Shown: positions 24,246 to 35,606 of the stretch, piece after piece
Layout of the letters: every line of letters starts with the position of its first letter
Position numbering within the stretch: position 1 is the stretch's first letter
Program-made: the position numbers and the translations under genes
DNA from: Diaporthe sp. PMI_573
Lineage: Eukaryota; Ascomycota; Sordariomycetes; Diaporthales; Diaporthaceae
DNA: 64,000 bases
Assembly (NCBI GenBank): GCA_021399435.1
Contig: JAJTUP010000015.1
Location: forward strand, 1,240,001 to 1,304,000
Direction of reading: 5' to 3'
Notes under the pieces: generated by a model
What the model was told of the DNA's origin: nothing
The model's database searches: none
What the model saw: the letters and a program-made list of their open reading frames with translations, nothing else

Positions 24246-25040
24246 GGCGGATGTATACGTATATGGAGCGAGGATATATAAGGCACGGGACGAAAGGGGA
24301 AGAAGAAAAAAAGAGCAGACTGGCAGCAGATAGATGGGTGGGCGGCCAGGTGGAGCAGGGGGGGAGGAGGTATATATTGCTCAGGGGCAAGAGGCGATGA
24401 TCTGTGCAGTTATTGTGAGACAAGGGCAGTCAGTGACTACGATGCGCAATGTAGGCAAGGTAGGCAAGGTTAGGCAAGGCCAAGGCAAAGTGGTGTGGGG
24501 AGGGAATGTTGTGGACAGAGGGTTGGTTGGCAAATATCATATGTGTGTGACAGGTGTGCAGAGGCGGATAGACAGTTGGGCTAGCGGGGGATTGGAGGAG
24601 AAGTAGTAGGTTCAACAGTTGGCTTGTCTGGAATGTGTACCCCTTTGCGCCGCGGACGGACAGGAGCCATCCGGCCGAGTCTATATAAGTCCAAGATCGG
24701 TTCTGTTTGGGCAGGAAGAAAAGTGTTGGGACGGATGAGACGTGATGGTGGCAGGTCCGTCTGTGGGGGGGACGAAGTCTATTGATGGGACGACAGAGAC
24801 GAGTGAGCTGGTCTGTTGGACGGGCGGATGGCGTGGTCTGAGACGGGATCGCCCTGGTGCTAGCGGTGGTTGATGGCCTGAGGTCTGAGGTGTGAGGTGT
24901 GAGGGAGGAGGGACAGCAGAGGTCGAGACAAGACAGAGAGGCAGAGTCCGAGGCGGAGACCAGCGAGGCAGGTGGTCAAGGCTGTAGCCGACACGAGGGA
25001 CGAGGAGGAGGAAAGTGTTGGCAGATGCAGAGGAGCGGAG

Positions 25041-25068
25041 TGCAGAGTGCAGAGTGCAGAATGCAGAG
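25041..25068. repeat. 7-bp tandem repeat TGCAGAG, four copies
   Basis: TGCAGAG occurs three times and TGCAGAA once, in phase, in non-coding DNA. Confidence 0.8.
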
Positions 25069-26277
25069 TGTGGTATTGGTAGTGCAAAGGGACCAACCAG
25101 CAGAGGCCAATAATGTGCGACAGTTAATTCTGGCCTGGTGCGACTCTGGTTTGCGGGAGTGGGTAGTGCGGGCGGGGGGGTTGGGTTGGGGGGGTAGAGC
25201 AGAGTCAAGGGGGTGCTTGCCTGTGTGCCGCCGTCCGGAGTTGCCCCTGGCCAGTTTCGATTTCCAACTTTATTGTTGGCGGGGGGACTAGTCTTTGTGT
25301 TTGTAGTCTTGTAGACTAGGTACTATGGCGCAGTGCATACAGCACAAGCAAAGAACTGATCGTCTCATGGGCCCCGATGCGTCCTGCCGTCGTGGCCGAG
25401 TTCCGGGGGAGCGGATCGCATCATTCTGGCCGGGCATCATACTTAATAACCTCGCTAATCTAAGGCTGCTAGGCTATCGATCCACCCGTCCACCCTCTGC
25501 TTTGTTTCAATCTCCGTTTCGTTTTCAGGCTGGGCAGTCAGGTCTGCACACCATGTCCATGTCTATATATCAATAATTAAATCTGGTGCTCAGTGCTTTG
25601 CACCCTGCCAATGGGACGGGGCCCACAGACGGACAGAGAGGAATGGCGAACAAGCCAAGCACATGGCGGCAGATGCGGTAGGTGGTAGGTGGTAGATGGT
25701 AGATGCGGGGGGGGGCCCAGAGTGCGCGGCTATCTCTCGCCCTCCCCTCCTCACAAGCGCCCACACACGCACTGATGCTGCATGCATGCATGCATGCATG
25801 TGTAGGGCAGATGCCACCAGATGCAGATCCAGACCAGACCGATGTGGCAGTTTTGTGGGCAGACGCGAACTTGTGGGCATGTGGCTGGTTCATCCGCCGT
25901 TGTGCAAGCATAACGTTGAGACAGACAATGCAGACCATTCAGGCCATCTCCTTCGTTTACTGCTTATGCACCCAGGTAGGCTGACTTGCGGCTGCATCTC
26001 TAGGTGCTGCTGACGGCCTACCAGTAAGCTTCCCAGGCGCGGGCCGAGGCGCTCGCTAAGTTTCCGCCGCCCGCGGGGCTCCCAGATTCTCACCAACGGC
26101 CAGCCTGCCATGCCCTGCTCTGCTCTCCTCGTCTGCCACGACGCATCGCACCCACCGCGACTCAACACAGTGCAGCGCATGCAACCGCGTCGCACCGCAT
26201 TGCATCCCAAGACACTGACCACACCCACATCCATCCATCCATCCCCATCTGCGACCTCAACAACCACCACCGCAACC

Positions 26278-26946
26278 ATGTCAGGCACAGGCCCGGACTC
26301 CATGCCCACCTCCGCGGACCCCCGCTCGAAGCGACCCGTCAAGAGGCGCGCCCTCAGCCCAGCCTCGGCCCAGGCCAGCCAGCTAGAAGCCCTGTTCGCC
26401 CGCCCGGACCAGGAGATCCGCGTCCCGCCCCCGGGAGCGGGCCAGGACCCGGGCCGCCGCCTCCCCCTCCCGCCAGAGATCGTCACCAACGTCCAGGGTT
26501 CCTCGGCCGGCGCGGGCTCCGGCGAGTTCCACGTCTACAAGGCCGCCCGCAGGCGCGAGTACGAGCGCCTGCGCCTCATGGACGAGGAAGTGCGCCGCGA
26601 GGCCGACGCCCGCGACTTTTCCCACAACAAGTCCGAGCTTGAGCGCAGGGACGACGACAAGACCCGCCGGAACCGCGAGAAGAGGGACAAGATGAAGGCT
26701 AGGAAGGAGAGGGCCAAGGCCGCCGCCCACAAGAAGGGCTCCGGTGCTGACGGCGCTCATGCGGCGGGCGGCGGCGGGCTCAAGCCGAGGCAGGACGGCG
26801 GCGCGAAGAATCAGGGCCAGGGCCAGGACGGCAAGCCGGAGAATGGCACCAGCAACGAGGATTCTAAGGCCGCCGCCGACGCCGCCGCCGACGCCGCCGC
26901 CGCCGCAGCCAGCGCTCCGGGCCTGGTTATACACGATGACGATTGA
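26278..26946 (+). CDS. DUF1168 / PRKRIP1-like nuclear protein
   Basis: Single-exon gene for a 222-residue protein of the DUF1168 family. The human member, PRKRIP1, is a double-stranded-RNA-binding nuclear protein found on U2 snRNP in catalytic spliceosomes; a similar role is inferred here. The diagnostic core reads GEFHVYKAARRREYERLRLM near residues 83-102. It is followed by a long charged helix with RDDDKTRRNREKRDKMKARK and a Lys/Ala-rich stretch. The C-terminus is low in complexity (Gly/Gln-rich, then Ala-Ala-Asp repeats) and ends VIHDDD. The start at 26278 has an ideal CAACCATG context. The frame is open back to an ATG at 26110, but that extension is Thr/Ser/Pro-rich and unlike the family. 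The gene is convergent with CCT3, with only 242 bases between the stops. Confidence 0.9.
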   Translation: MSGTGPDSMPTSADPRSKRPVKRRALSPASAQASQLEALFARPDQEIRVPPPGAGQDPGRRLPLPPEIVTNVQGSSAGAGSGEFHVYKAARRREYERLRLMDEEVRREADARDFSHNKSELERRDDDKTRRNREKRDKMKARKERAKAAAHKKGSGADGAHAAGGGGLKPRQDGGAKNQGQGQDGKPENGTSNEDSKAAADAAADAAAAAASAPGLVIHDDD

Positions 26947-27188
26947 GCGGCAGCGCCGAAAGCAAAAGCCGTAGCAGCCTCACATTACGCACAAAGCAGC
27001 AACGTCACATTTCATAATCCATAGGGGAGACAGGCATTTCAGCCCAGAGTGCTTGCAATCATGTCTTTTCCTCTACCTGGACCAATGTCTATGGGGGTTT
27101 AATACACAGGGTATGATTTTGCCAGTACATCATCTCCACTCACTATAATGCGCGCCAGGTCTAATCTCACATTTCCTCCTCAGCAACC

Positions 27189-29206
27189 TCAGTCATCACC
27201 ACCGCCGGTGCCGACACCTTGTGGCGCCTTCTTGGCGGAGCAGATGTCGTCGACACGCAGCAGGAGGCAGGCAGCCTGTGAAGAAAAGATGTTAGCTTGG
27301 CAAGGACGTTTTGGGGGGGCAGGGGTTGCTAGGGGGTTAGGAGTAGGTAGCTCTTCTCGGGTCGCCCTGCAATACATACCTCAATCGCCGTCTTGAGACT
27401 CTGCACCTTGATAGCCTGGGGCTCCCACACGCCGTACTCCTTCATGTCGGCCAGCGAGCCCGTGTCGCCGTTGATGCCCCAGGAGCTCTTGCCCTCGGCA
27501 TGCTTGGCCCGGAGGTCCGTCAGCACTCGCACGGGGCTTGCACCCGCGTTTTGAACCAGCGTCCGGGGAATGACCTCCAGCGCATCGGCCACGGCCTTGT
27601 ACGGCCACTGTTGCACACCCTCGATGCTCTTCGCCTTCTGGCTCAGCCTGACGGAGACGGCCATCTCGGTCGCACCGCCGCCCGGTGAGAGGCGAGGGTG
27701 GAACATGACGTTGCGCGCCACACCCATGGCATCCTGGAGGTTACGCTCGATCTCGTTAAGGACATCCTTGGATGGGCCGCGGAGAAGAACGGTGCAAGCC
27801 TTGGGGTCCTTGCACTGGGTGAGGAAGGAGAAGTACTCGTCGCCAATCTTCTCGATCTCGAAGAGCCCACACTTGGTGCCGACATCAGACTCTTGAAGGT
27901 CTTCCACCCGGTTGACGATGGTGGCGCCCGTAGCACGTGCGATCCTGTTGTTGTCCGTCTTTCGCACACGACGCAGGGCCGTGATATTTGCCTTTACAAA
28001 GTAGTGCTGTGCCAGGTCTGGCGGCCGATTGTCAGCAGTAGCCCCGCGTTAGGAATCGTTTACATGTGCCGGCACTCACCAGATACGCCCTTCTCGGTAA
28101 TAACGAGGTCGGGCTTGACCGCCAGAATCGCGTCACACATGGCCTTGACCTGCTCCTCTTCGATCCGCAGTACTTGTTCCCAGTCCTCCTCCTTGGAAAT
28201 CTCGATCTGTGTCTGCGACTCGCCCTTCTTGTACTCCAAGGGGCAGTCGAGCAGCACGATTCTTGGGTTCTCGATCTTCCTCCGCATCTTGGGGTGTGTG
28301 ATGTCCTTGTTGAGCATGACACCGTCCAGAACCTTGCTGTCCTCGATCTCTCCGCCGGGCACCTTCTCAACACGAGCATATCTCTTGGTGTCAACCTCTG
28401 TCTTTCCGGTGCCTACCTCCCACGACACTGTCCGCACAGCCTTCAGGGCAAGGCCGCACATGAGGTCTGACCACCTCGAGACGAACTTGGTGCCGATGGA
28501 AGAGGAAATGAGGCCGTACATGGCCTTGTCATCGTTGATATCAATCGGTAGGGAGATCTCTTCGGTGATCTGGAGGGCGTCGGACAGGGCGCGCTTGAAG
28601 GCGGAGATGATGACGACCGGGTGGATGTTCCGTTCGAGTTGGGGCATTGCCTGTGCCAGTATCTCACCAGCTGTGCAAGGTGTTAGCGTCGGTCCTCGTG
28701 CGCGCCTGTGACCATCAAGTGGGATGGCTCGAGCTCACCAAGGATGATGACTGTTGTGGTTCCGTCGCCAACCTCCTCGTCCTGGGTCCGGCTGAGCTCG
28801 ATCATGCTCTTGGCTGCAGGGTGCGACACCTCGATCTCTCGCAGGATGGCATGGCCGTCGTTGGTGAGCACGATGCCCCCCATAGGATCCAGGAGCATCT
28901 TCAGCATCGCCTTGGGGCCGAGGCATGATCGAATAATATCGGCGACACTGCACAGGAGGCGGTCAACAAGCTGCGCGTAGAGAGTTTTACCGACGCGGGA
29001 AGGGGGTAGGGATGAATATGATGCTACTCACGTCTTAGCGGCATGGATGTTGGACAGCTGGGCTTTCCTTCCGGTCTGCCTCTCACCGCTGGCGGTGTCT
29101 GCGAAGCGCCATGTCATCAGTCTCTGTGCGCAGTCTCGATCTGTATAGCTCCCTATGAGCTTCGTGGCGGGGCCAACGTACTCATAACCACGACTGGGGC
29201 CTGCAT
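27189..29206 (-). CDS. cct3: T-complex protein 1 subunit gamma (CCT3)
   Basis: This is the gamma subunit of the cytosolic chaperonin TRiC/CCT, the ATP-driven ring that folds actin, tubulin and other proteins. Six minus-strand exons are supported: 29182..29206, 29032..29098, 28739..28947, 28080..28670, 27380..28017 and 27189..27275. They encode 538 residues, close to the 534-545 of yeast and human CCT3. All five introns (62-104 nt) have GT/AG ends and keep the frame. Landmarks are the N-terminus MQAPVVVMN, GPKAMLKMLLD near 41-51, TNDGHAILRE with ATP-site Asp61, GDGTTTV at 91-97, RRVRKTDNNRIARATGA in the apical domain, and SPGGGATEMAVS and WGINGDTG in the C-terminal equatorial half. The final exon is short and ends in Gly-Gly-Gly-Asp-Asp. 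I saw no clear heat-shock element upstream. Confidence 0.97.
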
Positions 29207-30513
29207 CTTGGCTATTCTCTGGGGATGATCGGCCGGGATTCAAGTGTGCGACGCGGGGCCAGGGTTGTCGAGTGTCGCAAAGGTTCAGGATGCCGAATCC
29301 AAAGTAAAGACCGACTTTGGCACTGCTGTTTACTTCCAAGGCTTTGAACCCCTCGAAAAAAGCTCCTTTGGGGCAGCTGGCCGATAGGCGATAGCTGGCA
29401 CTGGGTTAGGTAAGCAGGGTCGCGGGCGTCCCCTTTTGGGGTGGGGGGGTTTGACAGTGGGCGAGCTGGAGCAAGACGCGACGGCAACGCGTTTCAGTTC
29501 TCGGCCTCAGCTATGTCATGATAAGCATGCATATCTCACCTCATGCCAGGATGTCGACGATTACGTGGCTACTTATATGGCGCCTATTGATCGCAAACCA
29601 CCTGTTCACCCAGTGAAGCAAGGCCTATGCCGTGTCCCTGGCTCTCGACCAGGGCCTCAGAACTCGCTCGACGAAAAGGGCCATGCGCCTTAGGCCTAAT
29701 GGCCTCGATCTCTGTTACTCGCAATCCTTCCCGTGCAACTGCGATGGTTCCTTGATTCTGACTTGGAAGGCATCAGACTGACCCGACTTCATAGGGAACT
29801 ACCTAGGAATGGTGACTGGCCTCAAAACGCTTGCTTCTTCTGTCCTCTGCTGTGGCACGAGAAGTCTCGGCTACCTTCAAGACTCGCATTTCAAATTGGC
29901 GTTCCGTAGAGACCGTTTTTTTTTTCTTGTCTTCTCCGGGGAGTCATGGGCATCATAGTCACAGATCAAATCTCTGCATCGCAAGTGGTTGACCGGGCAC
30001 CATCCTTATCTTTCTACCCACCAAGTTTGACCAAGGGCCCTTGCAAAGCCAGCGTGGACTTGTTAGAGCCGGGCAAGGACATCTTGTCTCGAACCTCGCA
30101 CCTTTCCTCCCTCGCAATCAGGACAACATGAGCACTAGACTCGGTGCTTTTTGTTCCTGACAGCCTCGTTGAAGGCATCTGACAATTCTGTACCCGTGGC
30201 GTCCCCAAGGCATGAATCTCGTTGTCGAGCCTTCCACAGACAAGCCTACGGCATCCCGCGGTCGCCGGCCCGGAATCACAGACCGGACCGGCGAATGGTG
30301 TGTTCTTGGCGCGGGTCGCAGCCGGGCAAAAGGTCTTTACTGATAGCGGAACCGCCGCTTAACCGTATTCTTATACGGGTCGGCGGCTCGCTCATGGCTT
30401 CTACTTACTTCAACATCAAAAGTACACCAACCCAGAAGAGTGCTGGATTAAACAAACCCATCTTGCCATCAGCATCCCTCTGACCAATTGATCGTGTCAA
30501 CAACCTGAACAGA
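29207..30513. other. divergent intergenic region between CCT3 and the class II aldolase gene
   Basis: This 1.3-kb interval holds the two opposed promoters. Small open frames on both strands have no family resemblance. A ten-base T run lies near 29915. I see no further gene. Confidence 0.6.
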
Positions 30514-31537
30514 ATGGCACCCTCGGCGATATCGGAACCCGCCCCAACGGCGACCGTCGCCGTCACCAAATCACAGCCTGCCGAGAAGGTCGAGAAAGAA
30601 GTGACCCCTCTTGAAGCCATATCGCACGGAGATATTCTACCCAGTAGGTCAAACCCTTGGGGACGCCTGCAGACGACAGGTCCACAATGTAGGAAATGGC
30701 TGACATCAGATAGATATCCCTGCCTTCCCAAATTACACAGCAGAGCGCAAACACATCCTTGTGCACATGGCCGCTGTCTTCAGGAATTGGTCTCGGATGG
30801 GCTACGCCGAGGGACAGTCAGGGCATATTTCCGTCCGCGACCCTGAATTTCCTCAGATCATGTGGATGAATCCACTCTCGCGACACTATGGCACTCTGAC
30901 GGCTGGCGACATGATCCCACTGGAGATCGACACAGGGCGCATCGTTGGGGGAAACCCAAATCCCGCTACCGGAAAGATCACTTGCAACAAAGCCGGCTAT
31001 TACATCCACAGCGCCGTGCACAAGCGACGTCCCGACATACACGCCATATGCCATGCTCACACACACGCCGGGAGGGCATGGTCCGTCTTTGCTAAGCCCC
31101 TCGAGATGATCACTCAGGACGTCTGCAGTCTATACAACTGCCACACTGTCTACGCAGATTACGGCGGGATCGTCTTCGCCTCGGATGAGGGCGAGCGGAT
31201 CGCAGACGCCCTGGGGCAGCACAACAAGGGCGCTATCCTCATGAATCACGGCTTGTTGAGCGTGGGATACACCGTCGACGAGGCCGGCTTCATCTTCGGG
31301 CTGATGGAGCGGAGCTGCGCTATCCAGCTGCAGGTTGAGGCTGCTTGTGCGAACGGCCTGCAAAAGAAATACATCAGCGATGAGGAGGCTGCCTACAACT
31401 GCAAGATGGCGAGTGAGAACCATGCCATGTACCGGGAGATGCAGCCGGATGTGGAGCTGGAGTTCGAGGCTGCGGGAGGTGAGGAGGTGCTGGCGAGGGG
31501 TTTTGATAGCTTGAACGCGAGCATTTCGCTGTCATGA
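30514..31537 (+). CDS. class II aldolase/adducin-fold protein
   Basis: The 317-residue product is a class II aldolase/adducin N-terminal domain protein. Family members are zinc-dependent aldolases or epimerases acting on phosphorylated sugars, but many fungal members have unknown substrates. Exons are 30514..30643 and 30714..31537. The 70-nt intron runs from GTAGGT to GATAG, and this acceptor (not the CAG four bases earlier) gives the in-frame junction DILP-NIPAFPNY. Visible motifs are GYAEGQSGHISVRDPE, the metal-binding HAHTH (about residues 157-161) and MNHGLLSVG with a third ligand His near 222. The first 43 residues are polar and probably disordered. The start is in AGAATGGC context. The nearest plus-strand neighbour is an alpha/beta hydrolase 1.7 kb on; a functional link is not shown. 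Confidence 0.9.
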
Positions 31538-33267
31538 TTATGATTCGGGAGGGCCACACCGGGGCAAGCATAGCTCCTTCACTTGCGGGCGAACAGCAGA
31601 GCAAATTCATTCTTATTCCCGAGCTCCCCAGTTGGCGACTCCATTGCCGACCGCCGTCCGTGGCATCATGACGGAGGAATGGTATTGCGAGTTGAATATA
31701 GGGATCTCGTTTCGCGCAACTGTGATTGCTATGTGGTCTGTGTGGGTCCTAGATGCCTACTACGACTTCCAATTGCCACATCTATTTGTCTTGCTTGAAT
31801 AAGTGGCTGGCCGCTTTCATGAATAAAATACGTTCTCTTGTCATTGCATTCCGGTATCTTTGACTTTTGTTGTATCCAAGGCTCTCCGTTATTTCCCTCT
31901 AGAGGTGAGGGACACTTTCCCTGGCTATCTGAATTATCGCCCCCAATTCTCAACATGTATTCCCAATCAACACAGATGGCAGGTAGATGAGGGAACGGCC
32001 AGAATCAATTTTAGGTTCAACATCAACAATATTGGTGTCACGAAGTGACTCGATTTCTACAAGGGCTCATCTTCCAAACTCAATATTATTGCAAGGTCTG
32101 TAATATTAATCTGTGCGTTAAAACTTTGAAGGCTGCCCAGATATTTCCTCGCGGATAATTACACAGAGGCCGGTCCAGGTGGAGTGTTTGTACTCAGACA
32201 AGCGGCCATCCCACAACCTGAAAACCTAGACATCTTTATGCGCTGGCAATCCTTTGGCTCTATACACAGATCCCAATACCGCAGAGGAGTGCACGTAGGT
32301 AAGAGTATAATTTTCGCCACTCTCACCTTCAGTAGCGAGAGTCTGGTCGTAGTAAGGCCCATGCTAATACTCTGTCAGTAGCCAGGATGTGACAGTAGTA
32401 GAACCAGTTCAGAGTGACATAACTTTACTTCGATGTTGCATTCCAGCTGCACCTCCATGTTTGCCGGTCTGCAGCCGCCTTTCGAAAGGGTCCCGAGCTG
32501 AGACGGTCGATTTTTCACCAACTCAGCTGGACATCATACAAGAATTGGATGCAGACATTACGAGACAGACATTTTGCGGGCTGAAAAGGCTGGCACTGAC
32601 CTGTCGCGTTTCACTGAGCTCGACGCAGTGTCTCATACTGCCCGCTCTGGCATGTGACGTATCACCGGTGCCCAGCCTCTCAAGACCAGATTCTGACGCC
32701 GAGGCTTCCGACAAGAGGGCCATGCAAATAGAGGGTCACAACTACGGCGTTTCACCTAGAGATCCTACCTTTGATACTACACCAGTCTATGTGCAACTTC
32801 TCGACTGCTCACACAATACAACAGAGTAATGATACTTCCACTCTGCGCGAAAATGCCGGCTTGCCACCCCCTTCTGCACAGGCTCTTGGGGTTACCGCCT
32901 CTCTCGTTGCAACGTCGGAGACCTCAGACTCTTGTCCCAGCTACGCTCCTACGTGCACTGACTTCTGATATCCCCATTCACTCCGCAGCAACACATATGC
33001 TGAGTCAGAGCTAATCAATAGTCCAACGCTTACTGCACTAGACGCAAAGTGCAGCCGAGTATTGCATGTCGATCACCTGGGCATGCAAACATTGGACAAT
33101 AAGGCGCAAGGCGGGCTATTACTTGCCATACTGTTCTTGACTACCAAAACCTCCCTAGCAATAGGCTCTATAAGGTGGACATCCGCAGACTAGGCTCTCC
33201 CCCTGGCTTTTGAGAATTCGAATGTCCGTCCGCTCGAACGTTCACCGCACAAAGGGCCACTGATGGT
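31538..33267. other. gene-free interval, partly A+T-richer
   Basis: No supported gene in 1.7 kb. Parts (about 31800-32130) are visibly richer in A+T than the flanking genes. The longest frame (32389-32829, plus) has no recognisable motif. A TATAAG word lies about 100 bases before the next gene. Confidence 0.55.
33169..33174 (+). promoter_or_regulatory. TATA-like element
   Basis: TATAAG stands 94 bases before the first ATG of the alpha/beta hydrolase gene and 142 bases before the second, a plausible distance for a fungal core promoter. It is only a six-base match. Confidence 0.25.
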
Positions 33268-34404
33268 ATGTCCCAAGGACGCGCACGTTACACAGCACAA
33301 GCAAATTCACCAACGATGGCCAGCATCACCGAGCACGATGTCTCGTACGCAGACGGAGCAAAGAATATCCGTTATCTCGCCGCCGGCCCCAACTCCGGGC
33401 CGTTGATCATCTTCCTCCACGGCTGGCCGGCCGTCGCCCTGACATGGAAACACCAGCTGCTGACCTTTGCATCGCTCGGCTTCCGGGCCATCGCTCCTGA
33501 CATGCCCGGCTGGGGTAAATCGGCCGCCCGCCATGTCACGACAGATTACACCCAGGAGGCACTCGTCGAGGGCATGTTGGCCCTGCTCTCCGCCAGCGGC
33601 CGCTCCGCCGCCGTCTGGGTCGCACACGACTGGGGCGCTGGCGTGGCATCCTCACTGGCGGCGCATCATCCCGCGGTAGTTCAGGCGCTCGTGCTACTCT
33701 GCGTGCCGTACAGGTCGATCGAGATGGGCCTGGACCACCTGGTCTCGTTTGTTGACCGCACTATTTACCCAGAGGACGAGTACCCCTATGGCCAGTGGGA
33801 CTACATGGCCTACTACGAGGAGGCCTTCGAGGAATGTGTCAAATCATTCGAGGCCAATGTGCCCGGCTTCTGCCAGTGGGTGTATGCACGGCCGCCAGAG
33901 CCCAACGGATATTCGGCCGCCGACGCTTTCAAGCCGGCGGCCACCGCCAGCATCCGCAAGAACCGCGGGAAATTCGGAGGGAGCTCAGCGCCCGTAGCCG
34001 ACACGCTCCCGGCACCGCTGCTAGAGGGCGAGGTGTTTGACGCGTTCGTAGGGGCGACGGAAAAGACAGGCCTATGGGGTGGATCAGCGTACTACATGAA
34101 CCACAAGGCCAACGTGGTGTACAACAGCCAGGCTCCCGGAGGTGGAAAGCTGGGGAGGGACAAGCCGGTGCTGTTCATCCACGCCAGGTTCGACTTTGTC
34201 TGTGCCACGCTCACGACCCGGATTGTGGACCCGATGCGGGAGGCGTGCGAGAACTTGACAGAGGTTACTATCGAGGCCGGGCACAACGTGCACTTTGAGA
34301 AGCCCGAGGAGGTGAACGGCGCCGTGGCGAGGTTTCTCGTAGGAGAGGCTAAGGAGATCTGGCCTGGCTATGCGGACTCGGGGTATCGCAAGGTGAACGC
34401 TTAA
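33268..34404 (+). CDS. alpha/beta hydrolase, soluble epoxide hydrolase type
   Basis: Single-exon gene for 378 residues (or 362 from the second Met at 33316, which has a better context, ACGATGGCC). The fold and triad match epoxide hydrolases and haloalkane dehalogenases, which use an aspartate nucleophile to open the substrate through an ester intermediate. The oxyanion motif HGWP is at residues 51-54. The nucleophile Asp121 lies in VAHDWGAG, where lipases would have Ser. The acid Asp309 lies in HARFDFVCA, and the base His339 lies in EAGHNVHFEKP. The cap region between about 150 and 260 is rich in Tyr, which in epoxide hydrolases supplies the ring-opening Tyr pair. No signal peptide is present, so it is probably cytosolic. 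Epoxide hydrolase is favoured over dehalogenase, but the substrate is unknown. Confidence 0.88.
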   Translation: MSQGRARYTAQANSPTMASITEHDVSYADGAKNIRYLAAGPNSGPLIIFLHGWPAVALTWKHQLLTFASLGFRAIAPDMPGWGKSAARHVTTDYTQEALVEGMLALLSASGRSAAVWVAHDWGAGVASSLAAHHPAVVQALVLLCVPYRSIEMGLDHLVSFVDRTIYPEDEYPYGQWDYMAYYEEAFEECVKSFEANVPGFCQWVYARPPEPNGYSAADAFKPAATASIRKNRGKFGGSSAPVADTLPAPLLEGEVFDAFVGATEKTGLWGGSAYYMNHKANVVYNSQAPGGGKLGRDKPVLFIHARFDFVCATLTTRIVDPMREACENLTEVTIEAGHNVHFEKPEEVNGAVARFLVGEAKEIWPGYADSGYRKVNA

Positions 34405-35580
34405 CAATGCTTAGACCACACAGGCGTGTTCCCTGACGGTGTAGACTACTCGTGTTGTTCCGGGCGTTGGAGTTTGTCATCACCAACCTCAACCGTGTTA
34501 ATCGAGCCCACGTCCCGAGGTCGGTGACAACCACACATCAGGTCCTGGCATCCACAAGTATGAGCCACTGTCAGAGCCTAAAATTGGTCCCGTGGGATAT
34601 GTATATTGAATGTCTAGACGCATGGAAAAGGGATCTAGTTGCCGCTGCTGTGTTAATTCCGCTTGGGTAAATCGACGACTGAACCGCACAGTTGTCCTGA
34701 GTAACCGCGATAAGCTTTGTGTGTAGGCAAGCCAACCTTGTAATCACAGTTGTTTCGACAGACACGCAGGTTCGTTGGGCATGCAGGCTTTCAAGGTTGA
34801 GACCAAACGGTTCAAAATCCATGCGAATCAAACCATGACAATGTAAGAATTTGTTGTGAGGCACACGAGAAGATACTGGGTGGCAAGGTGTCCTGTACTA
34901 ACTCCAAAGTTGGTTGACCCCAAGTCGGTCTAAGCGGCAACTCACAGTTGCCTCTGCAGAGGCTCGAGCAAGTCCCACAATGGTTATTAGTTCTCTGTAT
35001 GCGTTCTCTTCGACATAGTGTAGCCTCCCCGAATCAACAAGTGGGGCCAGGCTGTCGAGCTCTCGGGCAGAGTCATCTGAAAAATTGTGCTTTGTTTGGA
35101 ACAGCATGGTGACTTTACACCACACACACAGCCCTCCGCAACGAACTATCTGGGGAACCGTCACTGCCGGTAAGATAAGACCCATCGTCCTCATAACACG
35201 TAAAACACCCCATTTTCTCGAAGACAAATGATGGGCCTGAATGCCTTGGACTCACCAGAACTTTAGCCTGCAGGAACTGACGCAGCTTCATTTCTATTCA
35301 TTATGCGTCAACTGATCAAGTCTAAAATATCGATTAGAACCAATCTCAGTCAATGACGGCACAATGATTAGTACCTAGGCAGTGTGTACTGGTACTCCAA
35401 GAGGCCAAGATAGGAGACTGCAATTCTGGCCACAACGGTTTGCAACAAACATATCAACGCCGGTCGCGTTTCACCAGACCTGTCACCAAACAAGCAAATC
35501 AATGAGGTATTCACTGTCCATTGGCTAATGCATGACTAGGGTTCCTAACGCCGCTGTAGCAGAGGCCGGCCGTACCCTCA

Positions 35581-35606
35581 ATGCCTTGGAGTATTACCCA
35601 AGGCAT
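35581..35606. repeat. perfect inverted repeat, 9-bp arms, 8-nt loop
   Basis: ATGCCTTGG and its exact complement CCAAGGCAT flank AGTATTAC. The same nine bases also occur at about 35240. The arms could form a small hairpin; no function is evident. Confidence 0.6.

Larger units (their letters stand above)
24162..26277. other. divergent intergenic region with many simple repeats
   Basis: This 2.1-kb interval lies between two divergent genes and contains no supported gene. It holds a GCGAG/ACGAG repeat (24211-24245), TATATAAGG at about 24274 and TATATAAG at about 24680 (possible TATA elements), a TGCAGAG repeat (25041-25068), a GCAT repeat (about 25780-25800) and a CCAT run (about 26229-26244). 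GGTAGGTGGTAGGTGGTAGA runs occur near 25677. Confidence 0.6.

Noticed and set aside
26110..26277. In-frame 56-residue N-terminal extension of the DUF1168 protein
   Set aside because: It is Thr/Ser/Pro-rich and not family-like, and the downstream ATG has an ideal context.
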